19,103 nucleotides of DNA from contig CAKOGP040001903.1 of NCBI GenBank assembly GCA_933822405.4, forward strand, positions 7,208 through 26,310. Direction: 5' to 3'. This document shows positions 1-7,486 of the stretch, in pieces. Source of the DNA: Cylindrotheca closterium. Its lineage: Eukaryota > Bacillariophyta > Bacillariophyceae > Bacillariales > Bacillariaceae. Within the stretch, counting starts at the first letter, position 1; the number at the start of each line of letters is the position of its first letter. The notes beneath the pieces were generated by a model. The model was not told the DNA's origin, ran no database searches, and was given only the letters and a program-made list of their open reading frames with translations. The position numbers were made by a program, and so were the translations under genes.

Positions 1-690
1 GTAGATATCTAAAACATCGCGATCCAATGCCATTGAGTAGTTGGTGTGATTTTGCCAATGATCTGGAGCCTTCATTGGAATGAACTTGTCTATCCATTTG
101 ACTTGTCCGTTTGAAAATTGGATATCCAAGCCCATTTCGTGTAGAAGGTCGCGTCCGATTATGACGTCATGTGGACACGTTGGCGAATCGAAGACATTCG
201 CCTTGACACCGTCGACACCTGCGATTCTGCGGTGTTTGTCAAATTCGGGAAAGACTCCGTCCCGCAATTTCACACATTTGTCAGAAACGAAATCACCAGC
301 AACAGTAGTACACTTCTTCGCATTTTGAATACTTTGTACCTTAGCATCTTTAGGAATCGCCCTTGCATTGACCATCGTATGCGATCCTCCTGAATCAAAT
401 AATACTCGTAAAACTTTTCCACTTTCAATTCCTCCAATTGTCTTCCAAATCACCAAAGATGTAGGTGAAAGTCGCTTTTTTCTCATCGAATCCTCCATAG
501 AATTTACGTCTTGTTTTGGCGTAGGTATACGAAGCAAAGAATCATTCAAAAGAAACTCCTTTTCATCTTTAGTCATGGGACCATTTTCATCATCAAATTT
601 TTCCAATGCTGAAAGAAAAGAAGACAAATCAGGTTCCAGAAATGGGTTAGGAAGCTTAGGAAGCTTTGTTAGTTTACGAGTATTTTTGGG
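1..690 (-). CDS. Pol-like polyprotein N-terminus with retropepsin aspartic protease (partial)
   Basis: The frame is open for 230 codons, from just after the Gag stop to the window edge, and is truncated there. I read it directly from the reverse strand. About 98 codons after the stop it reads VLRVLFDSGGSHTMVNA, with the catalytic D-S-G triad encoded at 396-388. Further on comes VIIGRDLLHEMGLDIQF, with IIGRDL around 162-145, the second conserved block of retropepsins that packs against the active site. The region before the DSG is acidic and low in recognisable motifs, as expected of a linker. There is no ATG at its beginning, so it should be made as a Gag-Pol fusion. It lies in exactly the same frame as the upstream Gag ORF, separated only by TGA at 691-693. 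Role known for the family: cleavage of the polyprotein. Expression by stop readthrough is an inference. Confidence 0.72.
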
Positions 691-2037
691 TCAGTAATGC
701 TCTTCATGAAAGGAAAATGGCGAATCCTCATCATAGGAAAAATGTTCGTGCGCCTCCTGTTCTTCAGGATAATACTCTTCTTGTTCATAGTTGTATTGAT
801 CATTCCATTGCTGATTTTCTTCAGCTTGATAATATTGTTCCTGATGCTGGTACTGCTCGGCACTTGGCATTCCGCCATAAGACATTCCGTCTTGGTTCCA
901 TTCCGGAACGCTGCATTCCGCAGCAAAGCTTTCAGCTTCTTGATTGTAGTGCGACTCAGCATAGAAATTTTGACTGTTTTGTTGATTTGATTGGCCTCTG
1001 CCTTGATAGTTTCGTCCTGGCTGAAAACGACCAGATTGGGAGCGTCCACTGCGCTGGCCATTGAATCCACGGCCTCTGCCACCATTGTTGGGGTGTCTTG
1101 GTTGAAATCGTCCTTGGTTTTGTTGATGGGAATTGCCTCCACGTTGAAAACTTTGTGAAGTCCCTTGAGAATATCTTGGAGAGCTCGAGGGCCTTGGATA
1201 TGGTTGATAACCATTGCTTGGTCGACCATGACCACGACCACCACGAAAACGATTGTGGTGAAGGCCTCTTCCGCCTGTGCGATTACCAGGTCGAGTTCGA
1301 CGGGGAGAACTTTCCTGCATAAGTCTCTTCCTGTCCACTGTTCTTTTCTTTTGTGTCATCCAGCTGACAATATCCTTCCACGTAATATTATCGTCGTTCG
1401 CCGGATCATTCCGCGAATTGATAAAATCTCCCTGCCAATCAATTGGAAAGGAGCGGAACAGTGCCAGCTTTCTCTTCCGAATTTGCCCCGGATCGTTCTC
1501 ATCGTTCACGTTGGAACAATTTCCAGGAAGCATATCATGATACATAAATAGAGTTTTCAAGCGATTTGCGTGAATTCCAATTTCAGTATTATATGGTTTG
1601 CGAATGTGGTTGGAAGTATCAAAGAGATACATGTTCGCCTGATACTTTGGATTCTCGCCCGTGTATTCGCAAATGAATTCATCGACAGAATCTTCAAAGT
1701 CCTGAACTGAGTTCCCATGAGCTTCAGAAATCCTCTGATAGGTCATGTGTGGTTCAGCAGTGAGGAATTGCTTGAACAAGGCCTTCTTTTGACGACCCTG
1801 ATTGAGTCCCCACTCTGAAGAGATGTTGCGAAAGGATTGAATGGACCTGAGGAGTGGTTCAACATTCTTTCCACTTGCACCATTCCAAACTTCAACCTTT
1901 CGCTTGCGCTCAAAGTTGTTGTCGAAGAAACTGACATACTGCATCACTGGATTAGTGACTTCCCTGGCCTTGTATGCCAATGGAGAGTCGCCCTCATTGA
2001 CAATGATGGTTTGACGGAGCATGTGCGTAGAAGCCAT
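691..2037 (-). CDS. Gag-like nucleocapsid protein of LTR retrotransposon, RGG-rich
   Basis: This 448-residue protein starts at the ATG at 2037 and stops at TGA 691-693. Residues 1-240 are a mostly helical, hydrophobic/charged region with a Gag-capsid look (for example LFRSFPIDWQGDFINSR near 193-209). Residues 245-365 form a long Arg/Gly/Gln-rich tract with many RGG and GRG triplets. The last 80 residues are rich in Glu, Gln and Tyr (YYPEEQEAHEHF). No CX2CX4HX4C zinc knuckle is visible, so nucleic-acid binding probably rests on the RGG tract. It would package element RNA in cytoplasmic particles. The assignment rests mainly on the in-frame retropepsin immediately downstream; alone it could be mistaken for a generic RGG protein. 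The TGA is followed by C, a leaky stop context in eukaryotes. An overlapping shorter frame over 669-1244 is a shadow of the RGG tract. Confidence 0.72.
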   Translation of the reverse strand: MASTHMLRQTIIVNEGDSPLAYKAREVTNPVMQYVSFFDNNFERKRKVEVWNGASGKNVEPLLRSIQSFRNISSEWGLNQGRQKKALFKQFLTAEPHMTYQRISEAHGNSVQDFEDSVDEFICEYTGENPKYQANMYLFDTSNHIRKPYNTEIGIHANRLKTLFMYHDMLPGNCSNVNDENDPGQIRKRKLALFRSFPIDWQGDFINSRNDPANDDNITWKDIVSWMTQKKRTVDRKRLMQESSPRRTRPGNRTGGRGLHHNRFRGGRGHGRPSNGYQPYPRPSSSPRYSQGTSQSFQRGGNSHQQNQGRFQPRHPNNGGRGRGFNGQRSGRSQSGRFQPGRNYQGRGQSNQQNSQNFYAESHYNQEAESFAAECSVPEWNQDGMSYGGMPSAEQYQHQEQYYQAEENQQWNDQYNYEQEEYYPEEQEAHEHFSYDEDSPFSFHEEHY

Positions 2038-2529
2038 CGTAGAAAAAGTACTGGTGTGTAAAACTTGTTGTAAATCTGAAAGGATCGAGGTTTTTCGATC
2101 AAATCAAACAGCAGTTGCTTGTGTGAGAGAGAGTATACTCTTGTAGTCTTCAATCTAAGCCTTATGGCTATTCGAATAGTGAACCAGCCTAGAAGAAGAT
2201 ATAGGAATGGGTCACAACAAAAGTTATAGAGTCTCTCAGAAAGCCACCGAAAGGAGTGACGTGAGCGTTAGGCCTAAAGCTATGTCTGTACCTCCAAAGG
2301 GTCTAATCTAGTTCCAAGGTCACTCCAAGGTCATTACAATATGTACCACCGTTCCCGTCTACTTAGTGCAATGACTCTGAACTCTCCTTCACTAAAGACA
2401 AGACACAATTATTGAAAATGATACGAACCTGGCGCAGAAACACACCAGAAGCAATACAGCTTACGAGCTCAAAAAAGGACAGCTGACAAATAAAGCTCAT
2501 ATTTTCCAAAACGCGGCTGAGTTTCCGCG
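2038..2529. other. Non-coding: retroelement leader and probable LTR part, then promoter of next gene
   Basis: No credible gene. The part next to 2037 should hold the element's leader and 5' LTR in inverted orientation, but neither LTR ends nor a primer-binding site could be fixed. A perfect 12-bp palindrome CTATTCGAATAG lies at about 2168-2179. The right-hand part (from about 2439) is the upstream region of the plus-strand gene at 2530 and matches DNA upstream of its paralogue. Confidence 0.5.
2439..2507 (+). promoter_or_regulatory. Upstream block of paralogue 1, shared with paralogue 2
   Basis: It contains AACACACCAGAAGCAAT (from 2439), AAAAAAGGACAGCTGAC (CAGCTGAC at 2480-2487) and AAAGCTCATATTTTCC (2492-2507). 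The last block recurs exactly at 4426-4441, about 20 bp upstream of paralogue 2's ATG. The first two recur at 3784-3856. Conservation between duplicated genes suggests promoter or 5' UTR function; no factor is assigned. CAGCTG is an E-box-type palindrome. Confidence 0.5.
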
Positions 2530-3189
2530 ATGATGTCGATTCAAATTGTTATCAACCAGAATCAGCAAACCATTTCATTCCTCGAAGCCAAGGACTACGA
2601 CAGCGCGATTGTGTCATCTTCGTTTGCGTTAGAGTGCCTCGGTAGCATCCCGCCGATCATGTCACAACAAGATGAAGAAATTCTTCATTCAGGCTCCTCC
2701 TCCTCCTCCTCGCCTGAATTTTCATTCGATCAGTGCATGCTACTTACCAGCATTCCTGAAGGGGATGATCAATGTGGAACTCTTACATTTATGTACAACC
2801 GTGCCATTCTGCTGCCTTCCAACGTAACCGATCACGGTATCATTACACCCATTCTCATTTTCAACGCGGCGCTTGCTCATCATTTGGCGGCAATGAGAAA
2901 GGATGAAAGGTCACCACAGTATCTTGATAGAGCAATGCAACTATATACCTTGGTGTACCATTCACAAGATGTCATGGAGAATCCCCTATTTCACTTTGTT
3001 GTATATAACAATGCTGCATTGATCGATCTGCAGATCGGCGGGAACCAGGACACATGGAAGGCGTACTTCCGACACCTGGTACATATCTACATGATCCTGG
3101 TGGATGAAAGCTGCATCTCGGAACTACGGCACATCCAAGGTTTTCTCGGGAGTCTCTTGACTACCAAGCCAGCAGCGGCCGCGGCTTGA
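2530..3189 (+). CDS. Hypothetical TPR-like helical protein, tandem paralogue 1
   Basis: 219 residues (218 if the second ATG, 2533, is used; the paralogue begins MSLQ, matching MSIQ here, so 2533 is favoured). It aligns along its whole length with the protein at 4463-5122. Blocks that are nearly identical include FDQCMLLTSIPEGDDQC, LIFNAALAHHLAA, NPLFHF-VYNN, IYMILV and LRHIQGF. The 'ILIFNAALAHHLAA...A-QLYTLVY...YNNAALIDLQIG' pattern looks like paired helices of TPR-like repeats and resembles an expanded uncharacterised diatom family that I recognise only by style. A Ser run (SSSSSS, TCC repeat near 2694-2711) and a terminal PAAAAA are low complexity. No signal peptide or membrane segment is evident, so it is probably cytosolic or nuclear. 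Function unknown; protein-protein interaction is plausible from the fold guess only. Confidence 0.8.
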   Translation: MMSIQIVINQNQQTISFLEAKDYDSAIVSSSFALECLGSIPPIMSQQDEEILHSGSSSSSSPEFSFDQCMLLTSIPEGDDQCGTLTFMYNRAILLPSNVTDHGIITPILIFNAALAHHLAAMRKDERSPQYLDRAMQLYTLVYHSQDVMENPLFHFVVYNNAALIDLQIGGNQDTWKAYFRHLVHIYMILVDESCISELRHIQGFLGSLLTTKPAAAAA

Positions 3190-3783
3190 GCATGGTGACG
3201 ATCCCAATAGCACTAGCAACCACTGCAACAGCCAGCCAGTCAACTGGTAACAAATTTTCAAGATAGTAGGACTCAATTCAAATGATTTACATCATTTTCC
3301 CCCTAGCTTTTCAGGTTTCCGAGCATCATCCCAACCAGCGTCGCATTATGATACTTGGATTTCGACATGCAAATGGATGAATGAAGCGGCAAGCTGGGTG
3401 TATAAAAATCGATTCATTTCAAGAGTGATGACACGATTGGGGACACAATGTGATTTACTGCCTGTCCCTTTCATTAATAAAGAAATCAGCACAAAATAGA
3501 ACGAAACAAACGAATCAAGAAATGTAATGCTGTTATTTTCTTTCTCTCGTTTGTATTATCGAAGCACAAAGTAGAGCGAAAGTCACGAATTTTAAAACAT
3601 TTGAGCAGAATATGGAATACTGTATAGTATTCCGGTGGAACATGCCACTGTTCCCGCTCATGAGACGCTTTCGCACCGACAGGAAGTTTCTGATGGACAC
3701 GTGTTTTTATATAAAAAAAGCGAAAACGCTGAGAATGACAACCTTTAATTGATAAAAAAAGAAATAAAATTACTAGGTGCAGG
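3190..3783. other. Intergenic; 3' region of paralogue 1
   Basis: No supported gene. An AATAAA at 3476-3481 could be a polyadenylation signal. A hairpin with perfect 8-bp arms and a 4-nt loop (GGAATACT/AGTATTCC) lies at 3614-3633. The stretch AAAATCGATTCATTTCAAG near 3406 resembles DNA downstream of paralogue 2 (near 5150), so the duplication included 3' flanking sequence. A 100-residue minus-strand ORF at 3486-3788 has a hydrophobic start but no other support. Confidence 0.45.
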
Positions 3784-3856
3784 AACACACCAGAAGCAAT
3801 TCAGCTGACGGGCAGAAAAAGGACAGCTGCCGGGGGCAGAAAAAGGACAGCTGACT
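3784..3856 (+). repeat. Duplicated promoter block with internal tandem copy
   Basis: AACACACCAGAAGCAAT at 3784 repeats the block upstream of paralogue 1 (2439). It continues CAGCTGAC (3802-3809), then two near-identical units GGCAGAAAAAGGACAGCTG (3811-3829 and, with one extra A, 3835-3854), ending in CAGCTGAC at 3849-3856. In paralogue 1 this block is joined directly to AAAGCTCATATTTTCC. Here about 570 bp intervene before that sequence at 4426. Confidence 0.6.
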
Positions 3857-4354
3857 ATTAACATTTTTATTTATTTTTATGAAAAAGCGAATAACTCCAT
3901 GCTTTGCTCCACATCATCGGGTTACCAGAAAGATCGAAGGAGTCAACACGACGGGAAACCCCGCGGGATAACAAGTACGAAGTGGTCGATGGAGTTAGAA
4001 TGGCATGGGAATGAAGAACAAGATGACTTCGGGTACCTGGTACCCAGAGGAGACTTTGGGTCTACCGGTAGAGACCGTACACACAAGTACAATCAAAGCG
4101 TAAGTACCAGCTGATTACCGAACCCAGGTATCAGGACCAACAAATGAGAAATGACATCCACAGAGATCGGAAATTGAAACTATTGTCTCTTCTCACAAGA
4201 AACAAACAAAACAAAAAAGCAAATCAATTTCCCCTTCCCGCCCGCCCTTTGCCTCTTTTGCGTGCATCCCGAGGCAACCTTTTTTTTGGTACTGCGCAGA
4301 CATTTCCCGCAACCATTCAAACGCAAATTCGAATTGGAAACTTCTGATCGGCAT
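3857..4354. other. Extra ~500-bp segment separating duplicated promoter blocks
   Basis: This stretch has no counterpart upstream of paralogue 1. It is bounded on both sides by CAGCTGAC (3849-3856 and 4355-4362). It holds two perfect inverted repeats, GGGTACC-T-GGTACCC (4031-4045) and TCTACCGGTAGA (4061-4072). A 71-residue ORF at 3899-4114 resembles nothing I know. No terminal inverted repeats were found, so an insertion is possible but unproved. Confidence 0.45.
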
Positions 4355-4441
4355 CAGCTGACGCGACAAAAAGGTTTCGGAGCGTTAAAACTGACGGGTG
4401 AAGTGCCAAATTTATTCTGAAACCAAAAGCTCATATTTTCC
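4355..4441 (+). promoter_or_regulatory. Upstream region of paralogue 2 with shared blocks
   Basis: CAGCTGAC at 4355-4362 is followed by CGACAAAAAGG, reminiscent of the AGAAAAAGGACAGC unit. AAAGCTCATATTTTCC at 4426-4441 is identical to 2492-2507 and lies at nearly the same distance from the start codon (about 21 bp here; 22-25 bp in paralogue 1). A conserved promoter or 5' UTR element is inferred. Confidence 0.5.
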
Positions 4442-4462
4442 CAAAACCGATTTTCCACGGCA

Positions 4463-5122
4463 ATGTCCCTTCAAACGGTTATGCACCAGAACCAGCAAAC
4501 TATTGCTTTCCTCAATGCGAGAAACTACTATTGTGCGGTTGCGTCCTCTTCGTCTGCATTGCAGTGCCTTGGTAGCGTCCCATCGATGCCACAACAAGTC
4601 GACCTTCACTCGAGCTCTTCCTGCTCCTTCTTATGTGAAAGCTCATTCGACCAGTGCATGCTTCTTACTAGCATTCCTGAAGGTGATGATCAATGTGCAG
4701 CTCATGCATTTATTTACAGCCGTGCCATTCCGCTGCCTTATAATGTGACCGATCGAGCTATCGTTGCTCCCGTTCTCATTTTCAACGCAGCGCTTGCTCA
4801 TCATTTGGCGGCAATAAGAACATCAAGCGACAGCACGGAACGATCATTCGAATGCCTTCTCAGAGCAAAACAGTTGTACTCCTTGGCGTGCCGTTCACAA
4901 GATATCGAGCTGAATCCCTTGTTTCACTTTGCTGTCTACAACAATTCTGGATTGATCGATCTGGAGCTTGGGAAGAACAAGAACTTGTGGAAGGAGAGCG
5001 TTGGGAACCTGGTACAAATCTACATGATCCTGGTGAAGGGAGGATGCATTTCGCGGCTACGCCACATACAAGGTTTTCTCGAGAGCCTCTTTGCTGCTAT
5101 GCCTGCAGCAGCGGCGGCGTGA
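4463..5122 (+). CDS. Hypothetical TPR-like helical protein, tandem paralogue 2
   Basis: 219 residues from ATG 4463 to TGA; by eye roughly 60% identical to the product of 2530-3189, with matched start and end (both finish PAAAAA, encoded by different Ala codons). Conserved blocks: QNQQTI-FL, SSFDQCMLLTSIPEGDDQC, VLIFNAALAHHLAAIR, NPLFHFAVYNNSGLIDLELG, LRHIQGFLESL. It has a three-residue longer loop (TSSDSTERSF) after the LAAIR helix. The Ser-rich tract is shorter and interrupted. No signal peptide or transmembrane segment was seen. The pattern of paired amphipathic helices suggests a TPR-like scaffold; the function is unknown. A decayed third copy lies just downstream. The divergent upstream region suggests that its expression could differ from that of paralogue 1. 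Confidence 0.8.
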   Translation: MSLQTVMHQNQQTIAFLNARNYYCAVASSSSALQCLGSVPSMPQQVDLHSSSSCSFLCESSFDQCMLLTSIPEGDDQCAAHAFIYSRAIPLPYNVTDRAIVAPVLIFNAALAHHLAAIRTSSDSTERSFECLLRAKQLYSLACRSQDIELNPLFHFAVYNNSGLIDLELGKNKNLWKESVGNLVQIYMILVKGGCISRLRHIQGFLESLFAAMPAAAAA

Positions 5123-5384
5123 TGAAATGGAAAATGCTTTTAATAGAACAAAATAGATTCATTTGTATTTCAAGGAACAAAATATCGTGGCGTTGAAAAA
5201 CAAATGATGACTCTCGATTCAAATCTGGTTTGGATAGGCTTCAAAGAAATTTGGGACGCCTGTATATAATAAGGCGAAGATTCCTTTGAGCCACCACTTA
5301 TGTCGCAGCTTTCGATGCTTTCTTTGGTATGTTGCCTAAGCAAAACGGGACGAGGACCGTAATATTCTTCAGCTAACGTGTGGC

Positions 5385-5790
5385 ATCCACAACGAATGCT
5401 AGTTGTGCTGAAACAATAACGGAGGTGACGATGCGTGTGAAGCTCGTATTTTTTGCAGCCATGCCATGTCATTACTTTGCTTCCCGTTGCCATAACCACA
5501 ACCGTCATTCTCATTTTGAACCCAGCCCTTGCTCGTCACTTGGTGGCAATGTTACGAGAAAAAGAAAGGACACTCCAATATCGTCACAGAATAAATCAGT
5601 GGTATCCCTTCTTGGCGTACCCCCTCCAAAACACCGTGCACAATAGTGCCGCATGGGTCCATCTACACCAGCTTGGGAGAGCGACGACTCATCCACATGA
5701 AACAAGGGTACGTTTTGCAACTAGAACACCCACAAGTTTTGTTTTCCCTCGGGAGCCTCTTGGCTACCATGCAAGTAACTCTTCTAACTT
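5385..5790 (+). pseudogene. Decayed third copy of the tandem TPR-like family
   Basis: Homology to the two intact copies can be followed, but in changing frames. From 5421 one frame gives GGDDACEARIFCSHAM (compare EGDDQCAAHAFIYSRAI) and hits TAA. A second frame from about 5488 gives VILILNPALARHLVAMLREKE (compare ILIFNAALAHHLAAMRKDE) and NSAAWVHLHQLG (compare NNAALIDLQIG). A frame in phase with the first then gives HPQVLFSLGSLLATMQ (compare HIQGFLGSLLTTKPA) near 5730-5775. The N-terminal third is not recognisable. At least two frameshifts and a stop make it non-functional as a member of this family. Its end reaches the 3' end of the convergent minus-strand glycosyltransferase gene, whose stop lies at 5784-5786. 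Confidence 0.75.
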
Positions 5791-6965
5791 TTGTTTGCTG
5801 CCGCAGTCGCAACGCATTCGTCCTGTAATTTCAGGCTTTGCATGCCATTGCATGGGTGTATCTTGCCATTCAATTGCATCATTTTGTACTGATTAGCATT
5901 GAACATGGCCAGCATGTAGAAATAAGGAAATTTGAGGGCCGGGCCAAGTGTATTGGACTCCATTGGCACGATGATATGACACAATCCTGGAGATTGGAGA
6001 CAGGTTCGATGAAGGAGGAACTGCTCTGTAGAAAGGAGGGGCGCATCTTTTGAATTTCCAGCGGCTTCCATCACTTGATAATATTTCTTGTAATACAGGT
6101 CGATTGCTGTTTTGTGCCCAGCAAACATACCAGCTGACATTTGTTTGTACTTTTTGTGGGAAAGAACGGGAGTAACGTCCATGATCAGAAGTTTATTGTT
6201 TGGCAACTCGGATGGTATTCGTTGTAGCAATGTAGTATTAGCATATTGATCCCATCGCACCATTCCAACATCAGTCCATGCAAAAAAGTTGGACTGGAAT
6301 GGGTTCTTGTCTGATCCAATCTTTAGAAATTCCACCTTGGAATTCCAAACCACATACGGTAAATGATCCACAATGCCCTTGTTGGAACCCAGTGATCGGA
6401 TCCTTCGGGATGGTTGAAAGACATCATTATACCAAAAGTGTTCGGGGAACATTTTCCACGATTTGGTCTCGTTCAAGTACATGGTCACAATTAGACTTAG
6501 CTCTAGTTTTTGCTGTCGCATTGCTCGTATGTTGGGTTCAAATTCAGGGGAAGTAAAGATGATCATGGCGTCGTAGTTGCTAAAGAGTTTGGTCATGTAG
6601 TCCTGGTATTCTTCTGGTGTGTGCCGGATCGAGCTGCCCAGAGGAAAAAATGCTGTTATCAAAGTAGCATCGGCCTGCTGATAATTCCAAGATGTTCTGG
6701 TGATGGCTGATAACGATGGAGATGGGTTCTGATAATAAGATTCAGATACCTCATAACTGCCACTAGTGGTGGTGATATTGATATCCTTGACAGCCGAGCT
6801 CATCAGTGTATATAATGGCCAATCATTTGGTCGTTTCATTTGAAATGAGGATAGAACCAACAGCAACAACAATGATGACCACTTGGTTGTTCTCGATCTG
6901 GTGGTGAAAGCATCATGGTCATCACGAGCACTCCGAGCACTACGAACTTTCAAACTTGGTGGCAT
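5784..6965 (-). CDS. HtrL/YibB-like glycosyltransferase, type II membrane protein
   Basis: 393 residues. A basic, Arg/Ser-rich N-terminus is followed by a short hydrophobic anchor (about 29-42, WSSLLLLLVLSSF), fitting a type II signal anchor of a Golgi enzyme. The catalytic part starts near residue 100: TLITAFFPLG (101-110), MIIFTSPE (134-141), YVVWNSKVEFLK (204-215) and NFFAWTDVGMVRWD (226-239). This 'W-N-S-K ... F-W-x-D-x-G' layout is typical of HtrL/YibB/WlaTC proteins, a glycosyltransferase-like family, and the WTD Asp may be the sugar-nucleotide/metal site. Family recognition is from memory. The reaction and substrate are unknown; transfer of a sugar to a secreted or cell-wall glycan is plausible. 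The gene is convergent with the pseudogene at 5385-5790 and tandem with the gene at 7487-8080. Confidence 0.75.
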   Translation of the reverse strand: MPPSLKVRSARSARDDHDAFTTRSRTTKWSSLLLLLVLSSFQMKRPNDWPLYTLMSSAVKDINITTTSGSYEVSESYYQNPSPSLSAITRTSWNYQQADATLITAFFPLGSSIRHTPEEYQDYMTKLFSNYDAMIIFTSPEFEPNIRAMRQQKLELSLIVTMYLNETKSWKMFPEHFWYNDVFQPSRRIRSLGSNKGIVDHLPYVVWNSKVEFLKIGSDKNPFQSNFFAWTDVGMVRWDQYANTTLLQRIPSELPNNKLLIMDVTPVLSHKKYKQMSAGMFAGHKTAIDLYYKKYYQVMEAAGNSKDAPLLSTEQFLLHRTCLQSPGLCHIIVPMESNTLGPALKFPYFYMLAMFNANQYKMMQLNGKIHPCNGMQSLKLQDECVATAAANKS

Positions 6966-7486
6966 CGATTCAAGAAAATAAGGACTAACGTCTATATATT
7001 CATGTGCATGTGATACACATGCTTTCAGACTTCAGGCTGCATGGTGGTTATTACTGTACGGAAGGCGGATTATGAAGTCTCGTGTGGTGCGAAATAAGAA
7101 GACTTTTCGGTTTCGCGAGTTGTAAAATGGCTAGACTGTGGGATGGATGGACAGACGCTGGTTGTCAAACCCGTGAACGTCAATCTAACCGTCACAATCG
7201 GCATTTGAATTAATAAGAATTTAGGCGATGTTATTGGTTTTTTTTAAAACTAAATTGAACATGCATACCGGTAGCCATCAAACCAACGAGAAGCCCAACA
7301 ACAAAGTCATGCCACAGCTACCATGGGACCAGAATAGATACCTTGAACATTTTACTCAAAATTGAAAGTAGATTTATTGTTTTAATGTGCTGGTAGTTTA
7401 TAGCATGACCTTTTTTCTCTATGATCGATATAATCCAACACAGTAAGGATTCGTTCCCTGGCTTGTTGATGGCGTCAATCGCACAT
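6966..7486. other. Intergenic; upstream region of the glycosyltransferase gene
   Basis: No gene supported. It contains the glycosyltransferase promoter (right of 6965) and the 3' flank of the gene at 7487-8080. A short inverted repeat GCATGTG/CACATGC (about 7007-7023) and an ACCGGT at 7267-7272 are visible. Nothing else stood out. Confidence 0.4.

Larger units (their letters stand above)
1..2037 (-). mobile_element. Ty3/gypsy-like LTR retrotransposon, 5' part (gag and start of pol), truncated by window edge
   Basis: Two consecutive minus-strand reading frames have the order of an LTR retroelement: a basic, RG-rich Gag-like protein (2037 to 691), then a Pol-like frame with an aspartic protease (690 to 1) still open at the window edge. 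Reverse transcriptase, RNase H and integrase would lie beyond position 1. The protease has DSG and IIGRDLL-type motifs, which suit Ty3/gypsy better than copia, but assignment without RT is an inference. The 5' LTR should lie to the right of 2037. No second LTR copy is present for comparison, and I found no convincing primer-binding site, so the right border is undefined. Both frames lack disabling frameshifts apart from the single in-frame TGA at 691-693, suggesting a fairly young copy. Confidence 0.75.

Noticed and set aside
669..1244. 191-codon minus-strand ORF overlapping the Gag RGG tract
   Set aside because: Alternative frame of a GC-biased repetitive region. The Pol frame is in phase with Gag, so this frame is not needed as a frameshift bridge.
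2170..2186. TTCGAATAGTGAACCA as a tRNA 3' end or primer-binding site
   Set aside because: Only nine bases separate the TTCGAAT loop from the end, too few for T-stem, acceptor and CCA, and no LTR-like TG follows.
3486..3788. 100-residue minus-strand ORF with a hydrophobic start
   Set aside because: No family resemblance. It overlaps the duplicated promoter block and AT-rich 3' flank. The signal-like start alone is not enough.
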